A DNA stretch of 64,000 bases. Origin: Streptomyces venezuelae (lineage in GTDB: Bacteria; Actinomycetota; Actinomycetes; Streptomycetales; Streptomycetaceae). Location: the NCBI RefSeq assembly GCF_008642335.1, contig NZ_CP029191.1, forward strand, positions 5,828,001-5,892,000, in the 5' to 3' direction. The stretch's first letter is position 1, and every line of letters begins with the position of its first letter. A model generated the notes under the pieces. That model ran no database searches. It saw only the letters and a program-made list of their open reading frames with translations, and was not told where the DNA came from. Below are positions 39,267-47,923 of the stretch, piece by piece. The position numbers and the translations under genes were made by a program.

Positions 39267-40697
39267 ATGGCCAAAACACCCGTGCTCACGCCCCAGGCGG
39301 ACGACTTTCCGCGCTGGTACCAGGACCTGATCAACAAGGCCGAACTGGCCGACAACGGCCCGGTGCGCGGCACCATGGTGATCCGACCGTACGGCTACGG
39401 GCTGTGGGAACGGATGCAGCAGGAGATGGACGCACGCATCAAGGAGACAGGCACGCAGAACGCGTACTTCCCCCTCCTCATCCCGCAGTCGTACCTCACC
39501 CGGGAGGCGGAGCACGTCGAAGGCTTCGCCCCGGAACTCGCCGTCGTCACGCACGGCGGCGGCAAGGAGCTTGAGGAGCCGGTCGTCGTCCGCCCCACGT
39601 CGGAGACGATCGTCAACGAGTACTTCTCCAAGTGGGTGCAGAGCTACCGCGACCTGCCGCTGCTCATCAACCAGTGGGCCAACGTGGTCCGCTGGGAGAT
39701 GCGCCCGCGCCTGTTCCTGCGGACGTCGGAGTTCCTCTGGCAGGAGGGCCACACCGCCCACGCGACGTACGAGGAGGCCCGCGACTTCGCCGCCCGCATC
39801 CATAGGCACGTCTACGGAGACTTCATGCGCGACGTCCTCGCCATGGACTTCGTGCTGGGCCGCAAGACCGCCAAGGAGCGCTTCGCCGGCGCCATCAACA
39901 CCCTCACCCTCGAAGGCATGATGGCCGACGGCAAGGCCCTCCAGCTCGGCACGAGCCACGAGCTCGGCCAGAACTTCGCCAAGGCCTTCGACACCCGCTA
40001 CCTGTCCAAGGACGGCACCCAGGAGCTCGTCTGGCAGACCTCCTGGGGCAGCACGACCCGCATGATCGGCGCACTGGCGATGATGCACGGCGACGACGAC
40101 GGGCTGCGCGTACCGCCCCGCCTGGCCCCCGTCCAGGTCGTCGTCCTCGCCATCAAGGGCGACGACGCCGTACTCGCCAAGGTCCACGAGATCGGCGACA
40201 CCCTGCGGGCCGCCGGCATCCGCGTCCAGGTCGACGACCGCACGGACACCCCCTTCGGCAGACGCGCCGTCGACTGGGAGCTCAAGGGCGTCCCCGCGCG
40301 CGTGGAGGTCGGCCCGCGCGACCTGGAGAACGGCACCGCCATGCTGGTCCGCCGCATTCCGGGCAAGCACAGCCCCGGCGGCAAGGAGCCGGTCGCCGTC
40401 GACGCCCTCGTCGGCCTGCTGCCCACGGTCCTCGAAGAGGACCAGGCACTGCTCCTGACGCAGGCCCGCGCCCGCCGCGAGTCCCGCACCTCCGACGTCC
40501 GCACGGTCGACGAGGCCGTGGAGGCGACGGCCGCCGGCGGCTGGGCGCGCGTCCCGTGGGCCGCGCTCGGCGAAGAAGGCGAGGCCAGGCTGGCCGAGCA
40601 CTCCGTGACCGTACGGTGTCTGGTCACGGAGGACGGGGCGGTGCCGGACGCCGAGGAGACCCCGGGTAACGTCGCTCTCGTCGCTCGCTCCTACTGA
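39267..40697 (+). CDS. proS: Prolyl-tRNA synthetase, archaeal/eukaryal type
   Basis: 476-residue class II aminoacyl-tRNA synthetase of the short type, lacking the editing (INS) domain of ordinary bacterial ProRS. Motif 2 is in RWEMRPRLFLRTSEFLWQEGH, motif 3 in QTSWGSTTRMIGALAMMHGD followed by GLRVPPRLAPVQ, then anticodon-binding and C-terminal domains. It ends in Tyr, as archaeal/eukaryal ProRS do. ATG at 39267 (MAKTPVLTP) is preferred; ATG at 39258 would add three residues. Whether another ProRS exists in the genome cannot be seen. Confidence 0.92.
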   Translation: MAKTPVLTPQADDFPRWYQDLINKAELADNGPVRGTMVIRPYGYGLWERMQQEMDARIKETGTQNAYFPLLIPQSYLTREAEHVEGFAPELAVVTHGGGKELEEPVVVRPTSETIVNEYFSKWVQSYRDLPLLINQWANVVRWEMRPRLFLRTSEFLWQEGHTAHATYEEARDFAARIHRHVYGDFMRDVLAMDFVLGRKTAKERFAGAINTLTLEGMMADGKALQLGTSHELGQNFAKAFDTRYLSKDGTQELVWQTSWGSTTRMIGALAMMHGDDDGLRVPPRLAPVQVVVLAIKGDDAVLAKVHEIGDTLRAAGIRVQVDDRTDTPFGRRAVDWELKGVPARVEVGPRDLENGTAMLVRRIPGKHSPGGKEPVAVDALVGLLPTVLEEDQALLLTQARARRESRTSDVRTVDEAVEATAAGGWARVPWAALGEEGEARLAEHSVTVRCLVTEDGAVPDAEETPGNVALVARSY

Positions 40698-40759
40698 GGA
40701 GGGCGCCTCCGGTACACCCGCGCTCGATCTCGGCTCGCACGCCTGCCCAGGCAACATGA

Positions 40760-40794
40760 GCCCCGGCGCGAGGAGTCGATCTACACGCCGGGGC
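40760..40794 (+). terminator. Hairpin after proS
   Basis: GCCCCGGCG (40760-40768) and CGCCGGGGC (40786-40794), 9-bp perfect stem with a 17-nt loop, about 60 nt past the proS stop. Confidence 0.6.
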
Positions 40795-40958
40795 GTACGC
40801 GCCGCTACGTACCGGCTTGATGCGAGCTGTGAGGCTTCTCCGCAGATCAGCGCACCCGCCCTCGTCCGGACGCATCAACGGCAACTGACGGGTACGTGCA
40901 AATTATTTGGGATGCCCCGGAATGGAACCCCCGGGGCTCCCGGCTCGTTGTTCACGAC

Positions 40959-41555
40959 GTGAGCACGACACCACCTGTTCTCGCCGCAGAGCTGGCACAG
41001 GCGTGGGCCGACATTCAGCGGCACCACCCCGAGCTGCCCGACCTTGCCGCGCCCGAATCCCTGATCGGAGAGTCGTCGTCCGCCTGTGGCGCCGAGCTCT
41101 CCTTCGAGCGACTGCTTCACGAGGCAGTCCATGGCATCGCCGCCTCGCGCGGCGTACGCGACACCTCACGTGCCGGCCGATATCACAACCGCAGATTCCT
41201 CGCGATCGCCGAGGAGCTGGGCCTGGACCATCCGGAAGAGCCACATCCCAGCAGCGGCTTCTCACTGGTCACGCTCAACCCCGAGGCCAAGAAGCGCTAT
41301 CGCCCGACCATCGAGCGACTCCAGCGCGCCCTGAAGGCGCACACCGCGGCGACGACGGCGGACACCGCGCGCAGCTTCCGGGGGCCGGCCGCCCGGCACG
41401 GCTCCTCCGGCGGAGGCGTCCGCGTCAAGGCCGTCTGCGACTGCGGGCGCAACGTCCGCGTCGTGCCCTCCGTGCTCGCCCAGGCGCCGATCATGTGCGG
41501 CGGCTGCGGCAAGCCCTTCCGGATCCCGGAAGGGGTCGCGGTGGGCGTGGGCTGA
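40959..41555 (+). CDS. SprT-like zinc metalloprotein with C-terminal zinc ribbon
   Basis: 198-residue uncharacterised protein. HEAVH (His54, Glu55, His58) in RLLHEAVHGIAA, followed by RYHNRRF (His76) 17 residues later, matches the HExxH...H pattern of SprT/Spartan-type peptidases. C-terminal CDCG and CGGCG (Cys160, 162, 180, 183) could bind a second zinc. GTG at 40959 (MSTTPPVL) is preferred; GTG at 40896 would add 21 residues drawn from AT-richer, promoter-like sequence. Terminator hairpins lie on both sides, so it is likely transcribed alone. Role in DNA-protein crosslink repair is inference. Confidence 0.72.
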   Translation: MSTTPPVLAAELAQAWADIQRHHPELPDLAAPESLIGESSSACGAELSFERLLHEAVHGIAASRGVRDTSRAGRYHNRRFLAIAEELGLDHPEEPHPSSGFSLVTLNPEAKKRYRPTIERLQRALKAHTAATTADTARSFRGPAARHGSSGGGVRVKAVCDCGRNVRVVPSVLAQAPIMCGGCGKPFRIPEGVAVGVG

Positions 41556-41563
41556 GCTGGACC

Positions 41564-41592
41564 GGGGCGCCCGGACCGGGTGCGGGCGCCCC
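41564..41592 (+). terminator. Terminator after the SprT-like gene
   Basis: GGGGCGCCC (41564-41572) and GGGCGCCCC (41584-41592) form a 9-bp stem 9 nt past the stop. AT-richer sequence right after it (around 41600-41625) probably holds the rpsP promoter, although -35/-10 boxes are not clear. Confidence 0.75.
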
Positions 41593-41745
41593 GCCGACGT
41601 ATGGCACAATGGCTAGCTGTACTCGACAGTCGCACAGGACCCCTCTCTCCTCCGGCTGACGCGTCCATCGGGCACTCGAGTACCGCAACCCCACGCGGCA
41701 TCCACGTTGTGCCCACCCACGTCAAGACCAGGAGACACCACTCCC

Positions 41746-42183
41746 GTGGCAGTCAAGATCAAGCTGAAGCGTCTGGGCAAGATCCGTTCGCCTCACTACC
41801 GCATCGTCGTCGCCGACTCCCGTACCCGCCGTGACGGCCGGGCCATCGAGGAGATCGGTCTGTACCACCCGGTGCAGAACCCGTCGCGCATCGAGGTCAA
41901 CTCGGAGCGTGCCCAGTACTGGCTGTCCGTCGGCGCCCAGCCGACCGAGCCGGTCATGGCCATCCTGAAGCTCACCGGCGACTGGCAGAAGCACAAGGGC
42001 CTGCCGGCCCCGGCGCCGCTGAAGGTTGCCGAGCCCAAGGACAAGCGCGCCGCGTTCGAGGCCTTCACCAAGGGTCTCGAGGGCGACGACGCCAAGGGCG
42101 AGGCCATCACGCAGAAGGCCAAGAAGTCGGACAAGAAGGCGGACGAGGCCGAGGCCGCGTCCACCGAGTCCACCGAGGCCTGA
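41746..42183 (+). CDS. rpsP: 30S ribosomal protein S16
   Basis: 145 residues: conserved S16 core ([41 protein letters not shown]) and a long Lys/Ala/Glu tail of about 50 residues, common in actinobacteria. GTG at 41746 behind GGAGA. First gene of the rpsP-khpA unit, with khpA 2 nt after the stop. Confidence 0.97.
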   Translation: MAVKIKLKRLGKIRSPHYRIVVADSRTRRDGRAIEEIGLYHPVQNPSRIEVNSERAQYWLSVGAQPTEPVMAILKLTGDWQKHKGLPAPAPLKVAEPKDKRAAFEAFTKGLEGDDAKGEAITQKAKKSDKKADEAEAASTESTEA

Positions 42184-42185
42184 GC

Positions 42186-42425
42186 ATGCTCGAGGAGGCT
42201 CTCGAGCACCTCGTGAAGGGCATCGTCGACAACCCCGACGACGTGCAGGTCGCCTCGCGCAACCTGCGCCGCGGGCGCGTCCTCGAGGTCAGGGTTCACC
42301 CCGACGACCTCGGCAAGGTGATCGGCCGCAACGGCCGCACCGCGCGCGCTCTGCGCACCGTCGTGGGCGCCATCGGCGGCCGTGGTGTCCGCGTCGACCT
42401 CGTCGACGTGGACCAGGTTCGCTGA
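42186..42425 (+). CDS. khpA: KH-domain RNA-binding protein KhpA
   Basis: 79-residue single KH domain (formerly YlqC). The GxxG loop is in VIGRNGRTARALRTVVGAIG. In other Gram-positives KhpA partners KhpB/EloR and binds many RNAs with effects on cell elongation. ATG is 2 nt after rpsP. The strong hairpin after it suggests part of the transcription ends before rimM. Confidence 0.93.
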   Translation: MLEEALEHLVKGIVDNPDDVQVASRNLRRGRVLEVRVHPDDLGKVIGRNGRTARALRTVVGAIGGRGVRVDLVDVDQVR

Positions 42426-42474
42426 ACCGGGTTCCCAGGACCGATGGGTTCGTAGAACCACAGCAGCACCGGCT

Positions 42475-42510
42475 CGGGCCGGGGAGGGCTCCAGGGCCTT
42501 CCCCGGCCCG
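42475..42510 (+). terminator. Hairpin between khpA and rimM
   Basis: CGGGCCGGGGA (42475-42485) and TCCCCGGCCCG (42500-42510), 11-bp perfect stem with further pairing in the loop. It would partly separate rpsP-khpA from rimM-trmD in expression. Confidence 0.7.
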
Positions 42511-42536
42511 TAGTCGTTGGATGAGGAGAAACGCTA

Positions 42537-43079
42537 GTGCAGTTGGTAGTCGCCCGTATCGGCCGTGCCCACGGCATCAAGGGTGAGGTCACCGTCGAGG
42601 TCCGCACCGACGAGCCCGAGCTGCGGCTCGGCCCCGGCGCCGTGCTCGCCACCGACCCCGCCGCCACGGGGCCGCTGACCATCGAGTCCGGCCGGGTGCA
42701 CAGCGGCCGCCTTCTCCTGCGCTTCGAGGGCGTGCGCGACCGCACGGGCGCCGAGGCCCTGCGCAACACCCTCCTCATCGCCGAGGTGGATCCCGAAGAG
42801 CTCCCCGAGGAAGAGGACGAGTTCTACGACCACCAGCTCATGGACCTCGACGTCGTCACCGAGGACGGCGAGGAGGTCGGCCGGATCACCGAGATCTCGC
42901 ACCTGCCCTCGCAGGACCTCTTCATCGTGGAGCGGCCCGACGGCAGCGAGGTCATGATCCCATTCGTCCAGGAGATCGTCGTCGAGATCGACCTGGAGGA
43001 GCAGAAGGCCGTCATCGCCCCGCCGCCCGGCCTGATCGACGACCGCGCGGAGATCGCGTCCACCCGGGACGAGGCGTAA
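42537..43079 (+). CDS. rimM: Ribosome maturation factor RimM
   Basis: 180-residue 30S assembly factor. N-terminal domain: [27 protein letters not shown]-terminal PRC-barrel with [21 protein letters not shown] and [23 protein letters not shown] at 42537, with AGGAG upstream. Its stop TAA shares a base with the ATG of trmD (coupled). Standard rpsP-rimM-trmD-rplS order. Confidence 0.96.
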   Translation: MQLVVARIGRAHGIKGEVTVEVRTDEPELRLGPGAVLATDPAATGPLTIESGRVHSGRLLLRFEGVRDRTGAEALRNTLLIAEVDPEELPEEEDEFYDHQLMDLDVVTEDGEEVGRITEISHLPSQDLFIVERPDGSEVMIPFVQEIVVEIDLEEQKAVIAPPPGLIDDRAEIASTRDEA

Positions 43080-43900
43080 TGCGGCTCGACGTCGTCACGA
43101 TCTTCCCCGAGTACCTGGACCCCCTGAACGTCTCCCTCGTGGGCAAGGCACGCGCGCGTGGGCAGCTCGACGTCCAGGTGCACGACCTCAGGGAGTGGAC
43201 GTACGACCGGCACAACACGGTCGACGACACCCCCTACGGCGGCGGCCCGGGCATGGTCATGAAGACCGATCCCTGGGGCGCGGCCCTCGACGACGTGCTC
43301 GCCGACGGGTACGAGAGCGGGGCCCACGGGCCCGTCCTGGTCGTCCCCACGCCCAGCGGCCGCCCCTTCACCCAGGAGCTCGCCGTGGAGCTCTCCGAGC
43401 GCCCCTGGCTGGTCTTCACGCCCGCGCGCTACGAAGGCATCGACCGCCGCGTCACGGACGAGTACGCGACCCGCATGCCCGTCTACGAAGTCTCCATCGG
43501 CGACTACGTCCTCGCGGGCGGCGAAGCCGCCGTCCTCGTCATCACTGAGGCCGTGGCCCGGCTCCTGCCCGGCGTCCTCGGCAACGCCGAATCGCACCAG
43601 GACGACTCCTTCGCCCCCGGAGCCATGGCCAACCTCCTGGAAGGCCCGGTGTACACGAAGCCTCCCCAGTGGCGCGGGCACGGCATTCCCGACGTCCTCC
43701 TTAGCGGACACCACGGCAAGATCGCCCGCTGGCGGCGGGACGAGGCGCTCCGGCGCACGACCCGCAACAGGCCCGATCTCATCGAGCGTTGCGATCCCGA
43801 GGCCTTCGACAAGAAAGACCGCGAGATGCTCTCGATCCTGGGGTGGCGCCCGGGGCCCGACGGCCGATTTGGGCGTAACCCCGAGGCCGTGGAAGAATAG
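43079..43900 (+). CDS. trmD: tRNA (guanine(37)-N1)-methyltransferase
   Basis: 273-residue SPOUT enzyme making m1G37 in tRNA to prevent frameshifting. Deep trefoil-knot motifs: DDTPYGGGPGMVMK, ARYEGIDRRV and VSIGDYVLAGGEAAVLVI; the C-terminal WRRDEALRRTTRNRPDL is typical. ATG overlaps the rimM stop by 1 nt. Separated from rplS by 131 nt containing small hairpins. Confidence 0.96.
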   Translation: MRLDVVTIFPEYLDPLNVSLVGKARARGQLDVQVHDLREWTYDRHNTVDDTPYGGGPGMVMKTDPWGAALDDVLADGYESGAHGPVLVVPTPSGRPFTQELAVELSERPWLVFTPARYEGIDRRVTDEYATRMPVYEVSIGDYVLAGGEAAVLVITEAVARLLPGVLGNAESHQDDSFAPGAMANLLEGPVYTKPPQWRGHGIPDVLLSGHHGKIARWRRDEALRRTTRNRPDLIERCDPEAFDKKDREMLSILGWRPGPDGRFGRNPEAVEE

Positions 43901-43925
43901 AACGCTGCTGTACGTCCAGCGTGCG

Positions 43926-44014
43926 CCCCTGCCACAGGGGGAACGACGCCCGCCCGACGCGATCAGCTACCGAAACCTCATCACCACGTTCCGCTGATGA
44001 CCTGTGGCATCAGT
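43926..44014 (+). promoter_or_regulatory. rplS leader with small hairpins
   Basis: Two short stem-loops, CCCCTG/CAGGGG (43926-43940) and CTGATG/CATCAG (43995-44014), lie before rplS. They could be a weak terminator and an L19 autoregulatory leader; pairing is short, so this is tentative. Confidence 0.35.
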
Positions 44015-44031
44015 GAAGAAAGCAGACGATC

Positions 44032-44382
44032 ATGGCTAACCTGCTCGACTCCGTCGACAGCGCGTCGCTGCGCAGCGACATCCCGGCCTTCCGCCCGGGT
44101 GACACCGTCAACGTCCACGTCCGCGTCATCGAGGGCAACCGCTCCCGTGTGCAGCAGTTCAAGGGCGTAGTCATCCGCCGCCAGGGTGCCGGCGTGCGCG
44201 AGACCTTCACGGTCCGCAAGGTCTCCTTCTCCGTCGGCGTCGAGCGCACCTTCCCGGTGCACACCCCGATCGTCGAGAAGATCGAGCTCATCACCCGCGG
44301 TGACGTGCGTCGCGCGAAGCTGTACTACCTCCGTGACCTGCGCGGCAAGGCCGCGAAGATCAAGGAGAAGCGCGAGAGCTGA
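44032..44382 (+). CDS. rplS: 50S ribosomal protein L19
   Basis: 116 residues with L19 signatures [20 protein letters not shown] and [17 protein letters not shown]. Located near the 30S-50S interface. ATG at 44032. First gene before the signal peptidase cluster, a conserved neighbourhood in streptomycetes and other Gram-positives. Confidence 0.97.
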   Translation: MANLLDSVDSASLRSDIPAFRPGDTVNVHVRVIEGNRSRVQQFKGVVIRRQGAGVRETFTVRKVSFSVGVERTFPVHTPIVEKIELITRGDVRRAKLYYLRDLRGKAAKIKEKRES

Positions 44383-44427
44383 GCTCCCGCGCGGGTCCAC
44401 AGCGGGGCCGGATAGCATCTGGCCCCG

Positions 44428-45150
44428 ATGGACACCGAAGCACAGCACACGGAGCGCGACCGCTCCTCCCCACCCTCCGATACCGGAGACGTCCCCGACG
44501 TCGCCGAAGCATCCGAGGAGACGGAGGAACGGTCGCGCTCCGTTTTTGCGTCCCTCGTCGACCGCGTGCCCGGCGGCGGGTTCACGCTGTCGTTCCTGCT
44601 GTGTGTAGGGGCCCTGCTCCTGGTCAGCGCCTTCGTGGTGCAGCCCTTCCAAATCCCGAGCGGCTCCATGGAGCCCGCGTTCCGCTCCGGGGACCGGGTA
44701 CTCGTCAACAAGTTGGCGTACCGTTTCGGTTCCGAGCCCCGACGGGGTGACGCGGTCGTCTTCGACGGAAGCGGCTACTTCGGAGAAGCCGACTACATCA
44801 AGCGAGTCGTGGGCACCGGGGGAGACCGGGTGGTCTGCTGCGACAAGCGGGGGAGGGTCCAGGTGAACGGCGAGCCGATCGACGAGCCGTACCTGTACCC
44901 GGGGGACGCCGCTTCCAAGGTGCCCTTCGACGTCGTCGTCCCCGAGGGCAGCCTCTTCCTCCTCGGCGATCACCGCGGTGACTCCCGTGACTCCCGTGAC
45001 CACCTCGGAGAGCCCGGCGGCGGCATGATCCCCGTCGACGCGGTCATCGGCAGAGCCGACTGGATCGCCTGGCCCATCGGCCGCTGGACGTCCCTGGAGC
45101 GCCCCGACAGCTACGCGCGCGTGCCCACACCCGGCGGCGCCCATGGGTAG
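44428..45150 (+). CDS. sipW: Type I signal peptidase SipW
   Basis: 240-residue membrane serine peptidase removing Sec signal peptides. Acidic cytosolic N-terminus, one TM helix (LSFLLCVGALLLVSAFVV, about 55-72), catalytic Ser80 in IPSGSMEPAF, general-base Lys125 in DYIKRVVGTGGDR, and box E GDHRGDSRDSRD. Unlike SipX-Z it has no second hydrophobic helix at the C-terminus, consistent with S. lividans SipW. First of four adjacent sip genes; its 3' end overlaps sipX by 8 nt. Confidence 0.94.
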   Translation: MDTEAQHTERDRSSPPSDTGDVPDVAEASEETEERSRSVFASLVDRVPGGGFTLSFLLCVGALLLVSAFVVQPFQIPSGSMEPAFRSGDRVLVNKLAYRFGSEPRRGDAVVFDGSGYFGEADYIKRVVGTGGDRVVCCDKRGRVQVNGEPIDEPYLYPGDAASKVPFDVVVPEGSLFLLGDHRGDSRDSRDHLGEPGGGMIPVDAVIGRADWIAWPIGRWTSLERPDSYARVPTPGGAHG

Positions 45151-46225
45151 CCGCGGACGGGCCCGCGCCGGCCACGGCGTCGACACCCGGCTGCCCACGG
45201 GGTCCCGGCCGACCGACGGCCCCTCCCTGCCCGGCCGGGCCGAGCGGCGCAAGCTGGCCCGGAAGGTCAAGCGGCGCAGGCGGCGTTCGGCGATCAAGGA
45301 GATACCCCTCCTCATAGGGGTGGCCCTGCTCATAGCCCTCGTCCTGAAGACCTTCCTGGTGCAGGCCTTCGTGATCCCTTCGGGCTCCATGGAGCAGACG
45401 ATCCGGATCGGCGACCGTGTCCTCGTCGACAAGCTCACCCCCTGGTTCGGCTCGAAGCCGGAGCGCGGTGACGTCGTCGTCTTCAAGGACCCCGGCAGCT
45501 GGCTGGAAGAGGAACAGGGCAAGAAGAAGGACGACCCCGTGGTCGTCAAGCAGGTCAAGGAAGGCCTGACCCAGATCGGCCTGCTGCCCTCCGACAGCGA
45601 ACGCGACCTCATCAAGAGGGTCATCGGCGTCGGCGGCGACACCGTGAAGTGCTGCGACAAGAACGACAAGGTCACCGTCAACGGCGTGCCCCTGGACGAG
45701 CCCTACATCAACCCCGGGGACAAGCCCTCCGCCTTCGAGTTCGAGGTGAAGGTCCCCGAAGGCCGCCTCTTCATGATGGGCGACCACAGGAGCGACTCGG
45801 CCGACTCCCGCTTCCACCGCACCGAGAAGTTCAGCGGCACGATCGCCGAGGACCAGGTCGTCGGGCGCGCCATCGTCATCGCATGGCCCTTCGGGCACTG
45901 GCGCAAGCTGGAGGCGCCGGACACATACGCGTCAGTTCCCGACGCGCGTGCGGGATCGGACATCGCCACAGGAGCGTCGCATAGGCTGACCCCTGACGAT
46001 CGATACGGATTGATCCGGCTCCCGACCCCTGCGGAACTCCCGCTCGTTATGGGAGTGGTGGGCCTGCATCGCATCTGGGGCAGGCGGCGGCACGGACTGA
46101 GGAGTGGATGTGGGGGATTTGGCGGTCGGCGCACGATCCGGACACGAGGGGCCCGAAGATCGGCCGGGACGATCCGACGAGCCGGGCGTCGACCCCGTCG
46201 CGGACGGTGCGACCCCCGGGAGTGA
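45143..46225 (+). CDS. sipX: Type I signal peptidase SipX
   Basis: 360-residue paralogue. N-terminal basic cluster, TM helix (IPLLIGVALLIALVLKTFLVQAF), catalytic Ser82 in IPSGSMEQTI, Lys158 in DLIKRVIGVGGD, and GDHRSDSADSRFH. The C-terminus has a short hydrophobic stretch (ELPLVMGVVGL) and then an unusual tail of about 50 residues rich in Arg and Gly. The last 116 nt overlap sipY in another frame. The tail may simply result from a late stop codon. ATG at 45143 overlaps sipW by 8 nt. Confidence 0.92.
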   Translation: MGSRGRARAGHGVDTRLPTGSRPTDGPSLPGRAERRKLARKVKRRRRRSAIKEIPLLIGVALLIALVLKTFLVQAFVIPSGSMEQTIRIGDRVLVDKLTPWFGSKPERGDVVVFKDPGSWLEEEQGKKKDDPVVVKQVKEGLTQIGLLPSDSERDLIKRVIGVGGDTVKCCDKNDKVTVNGVPLDEPYINPGDKPSAFEFEVKVPEGRLFMMGDHRSDSADSRFHRTEKFSGTIAEDQVVGRAIVIAWPFGHWRKLEAPDTYASVPDARAGSDIATGASHRLTPDDRYGLIRLPTPAELPLVMGVVGLHRIWGRRRHGLRSGCGGFGGRRTIRTRGARRSAGTIRRAGRRPRRGRCDPRE

Positions 46226-47084
46226 CGCCGTGGGCGACGACGGCGACGGTGGCGCGACGCGCGAGCGGGATCCCGAGCAGCCGAAGAAGAAGCCCCGATC
46301 CTTCTGGAAGGAGCTGCCGCTCCTCATCGGTATCGCTCTGGTCCTGGCGCTGCTCATCAAGACGTTCCTGGTCCAGGCGTTCTCGATCCCGTCGGACTCG
46401 ATGCAGAACACGCTGCAGCAGGGCGACCGCGTTCTCGTCGACAAGCTGACTCCGTGGTTCGGCTCCGAGCCCGAGCGCGGCGAGGTCGTCGTGTTCAGGG
46501 ACCCCGGCCACTGGCTGGACGGCGAGCCCACGCCGGACCCGAACGCGATCCAGCGGGTCCTCGGCTGGGTCGGCCTGATGCCGTCCGCCGACGAGAAGGA
46601 CCTCATCAAGCGCGTCATCGGCGTCGAGGGCGACACGGTGGAGTGCAAGGGCACGGGGCCGGTGAAGGTCAACGGCAAGGCGCTGAACGAGCCGTACGTC
46701 TTCGCGGGCAACACCCCGTGCAGCGTCGACGACCAGGGCGGCCAGTTCAAGATCAAGGTTCCCAAGGGCAAAATCTGGGTCATGGGTGACCACCGGCAGA
46801 ACTCGCTGGACTCCCGCTACCACCAGAAGCAGCCGGGCGGCGGCGCCGTCCCCGTGGACAACGTCGTGGGCCGCGCGATCGTGATCGCCTGGCCGCCCAC
46901 CCGCTGGGCGACGCTGCCCAAGCCGGACACCTTCGACCAGCCGGGCATCAACGCGCTCTCCAGCGCGGCGCCGGGCGTCCTCGGACTCGCGGGTGCCGTG
47001 CCGCTCGTGCTGTGGCGCAGGCGCCGTCTCACGGTGGCTGCCGCGCGCGGCGCGAGGGTTTCTGGCGGCAGTACCGCCGGGTAG
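46110..47084 (+). CDS. sipY: Type I signal peptidase SipY
   Basis: 324-residue paralogue. Acidic N-terminal region, TM helix (LPLLIGIALVLALLIKTFLVQAF), catalytic Ser97 in SIPSDSMQNT (SDSM instead of SGSM), Lys167 in DLIKRVIGVEGD, GDHRQNSLDSRYH, and a C-terminal hydrophobic helix (GVLGLAGAVPLVLW) followed by Arg. GTG at 46110 has GAGGAG 5 nt upstream. GTG at 46104, or GTG at 46230 just past the sipX stop with its own GGGAG, are alternatives. In S. lividans SipY is the major signal peptidase. Confidence 0.92.
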   Translation: MGDLAVGARSGHEGPEDRPGRSDEPGVDPVADGATPGSDAVGDDGDGGATRERDPEQPKKKPRSFWKELPLLIGIALVLALLIKTFLVQAFSIPSDSMQNTLQQGDRVLVDKLTPWFGSEPERGEVVVFRDPGHWLDGEPTPDPNAIQRVLGWVGLMPSADEKDLIKRVIGVEGDTVECKGTGPVKVNGKALNEPYVFAGNTPCSVDDQGGQFKIKVPKGKIWVMGDHRQNSLDSRYHQKQPGGGAVPVDNVVGRAIVIAWPPTRWATLPKPDTFDQPGINALSSAAPGVLGLAGAVPLVLWRRRRLTVAAARGARVSGGSTAG

Positions 47085-47164
47085 GGTGCCGTCCCAGATC
47101 GCCGATCTTCCGCCGCCCGTACGCACGGGCGGCGAGGTCGTCTCCGAGATGGGGGAGCACTGGG

Positions 47165-47923
47165 ATGAGCAGGACACAACGTACGAACGAGGGCCGCGGA
47201 CGGCTCGGCAGCGTGCTGTCGGGCATCGCCGTGGCCCTCGGCTGTGTGCTCTTCCTCGGAGGGTTCGTCTGGGGCGCGATCCAGTACCAGCCGTACACGG
47301 TCCCGACCGGCTCGATGGCCCCGACGATCGGCTCGGGCGACCGGGTGCTGGCGCAGCGGATCGACGGCGACGAGGTGCGCCGCGGCGACATCGTCGTCTT
47401 CGAGCAGTCCACGTGGGGCGACCTGCCCATGGTCAAGCGCGTCGTCGGCATAGGCGGGGACAGGATTTCCTGCTGCCAGGACGGCAAGCTGACCGTCAAC
47501 GGCAAGGACATCGCAGAACCGTATCTCCTCGATCAGGGCGAGGCGGCCGTGGCCACCCGCATCCCCGCCACGACGGTCCCCAAGGGGCGCCTGTTCCTGC
47601 TCGGTGACGAGCGCAGCGGATCCCTGGACTCCACCGCGCACCTGACCGACGGGGAGAACGGCACGGTGTCGCGGAAGGCCGTGAAGGCGCGGGTCGACGC
47701 GGTGGCGTGGCCGATGGAGAGGTTCGGCATGCTGGAGCGGCCCGACGGGTTCTCGGCCCTGCCGGGCGGCACCTCCGAGCCGGGCCCGCTGCGCCTGATG
47801 GTGATCGCCGTCGTGGCGGGCATGGTGCTCGTCCTGGGCGGCGCGGCCTACGGTCCTGTGGCCAGGCGCGCGGGCCGCCGCCGCGCGGGCAGCGGTGCCC
47901 AGGAGACCGCCGGTGTCGGCTGA
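47165..47923 (+). CDS. sipZ: Type I signal peptidase SipZ
   Basis: 252-residue, most divergent of the four. TM helix near residues 16-37, catalytic Ser50 in VPTGSMAPTI (TGSM), Lys91 in PMVKRVVGIGGDR, shortened middle domain, GDERSGSLDST replacing GDHRxxSxDS, and a C-terminal TM helix (LMVIAVVAGMVLVLGGAAY) with Arg tail. ATG at 47165 after GGGGGA. Overlaps the Nudix gene by 11 nt. Confidence 0.92.
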   Translation: MSRTQRTNEGRGRLGSVLSGIAVALGCVLFLGGFVWGAIQYQPYTVPTGSMAPTIGSGDRVLAQRIDGDEVRRGDIVVFEQSTWGDLPMVKRVVGIGGDRISCCQDGKLTVNGKDIAEPYLLDQGEAAVATRIPATTVPKGRLFLLGDERSGSLDSTAHLTDGENGTVSRKAVKARVDAVAWPMERFGMLERPDGFSALPGGTSEPGPLRLMVIAVVAGMVLVLGGAAYGPVARRAGRRRAGSGAQETAGVG

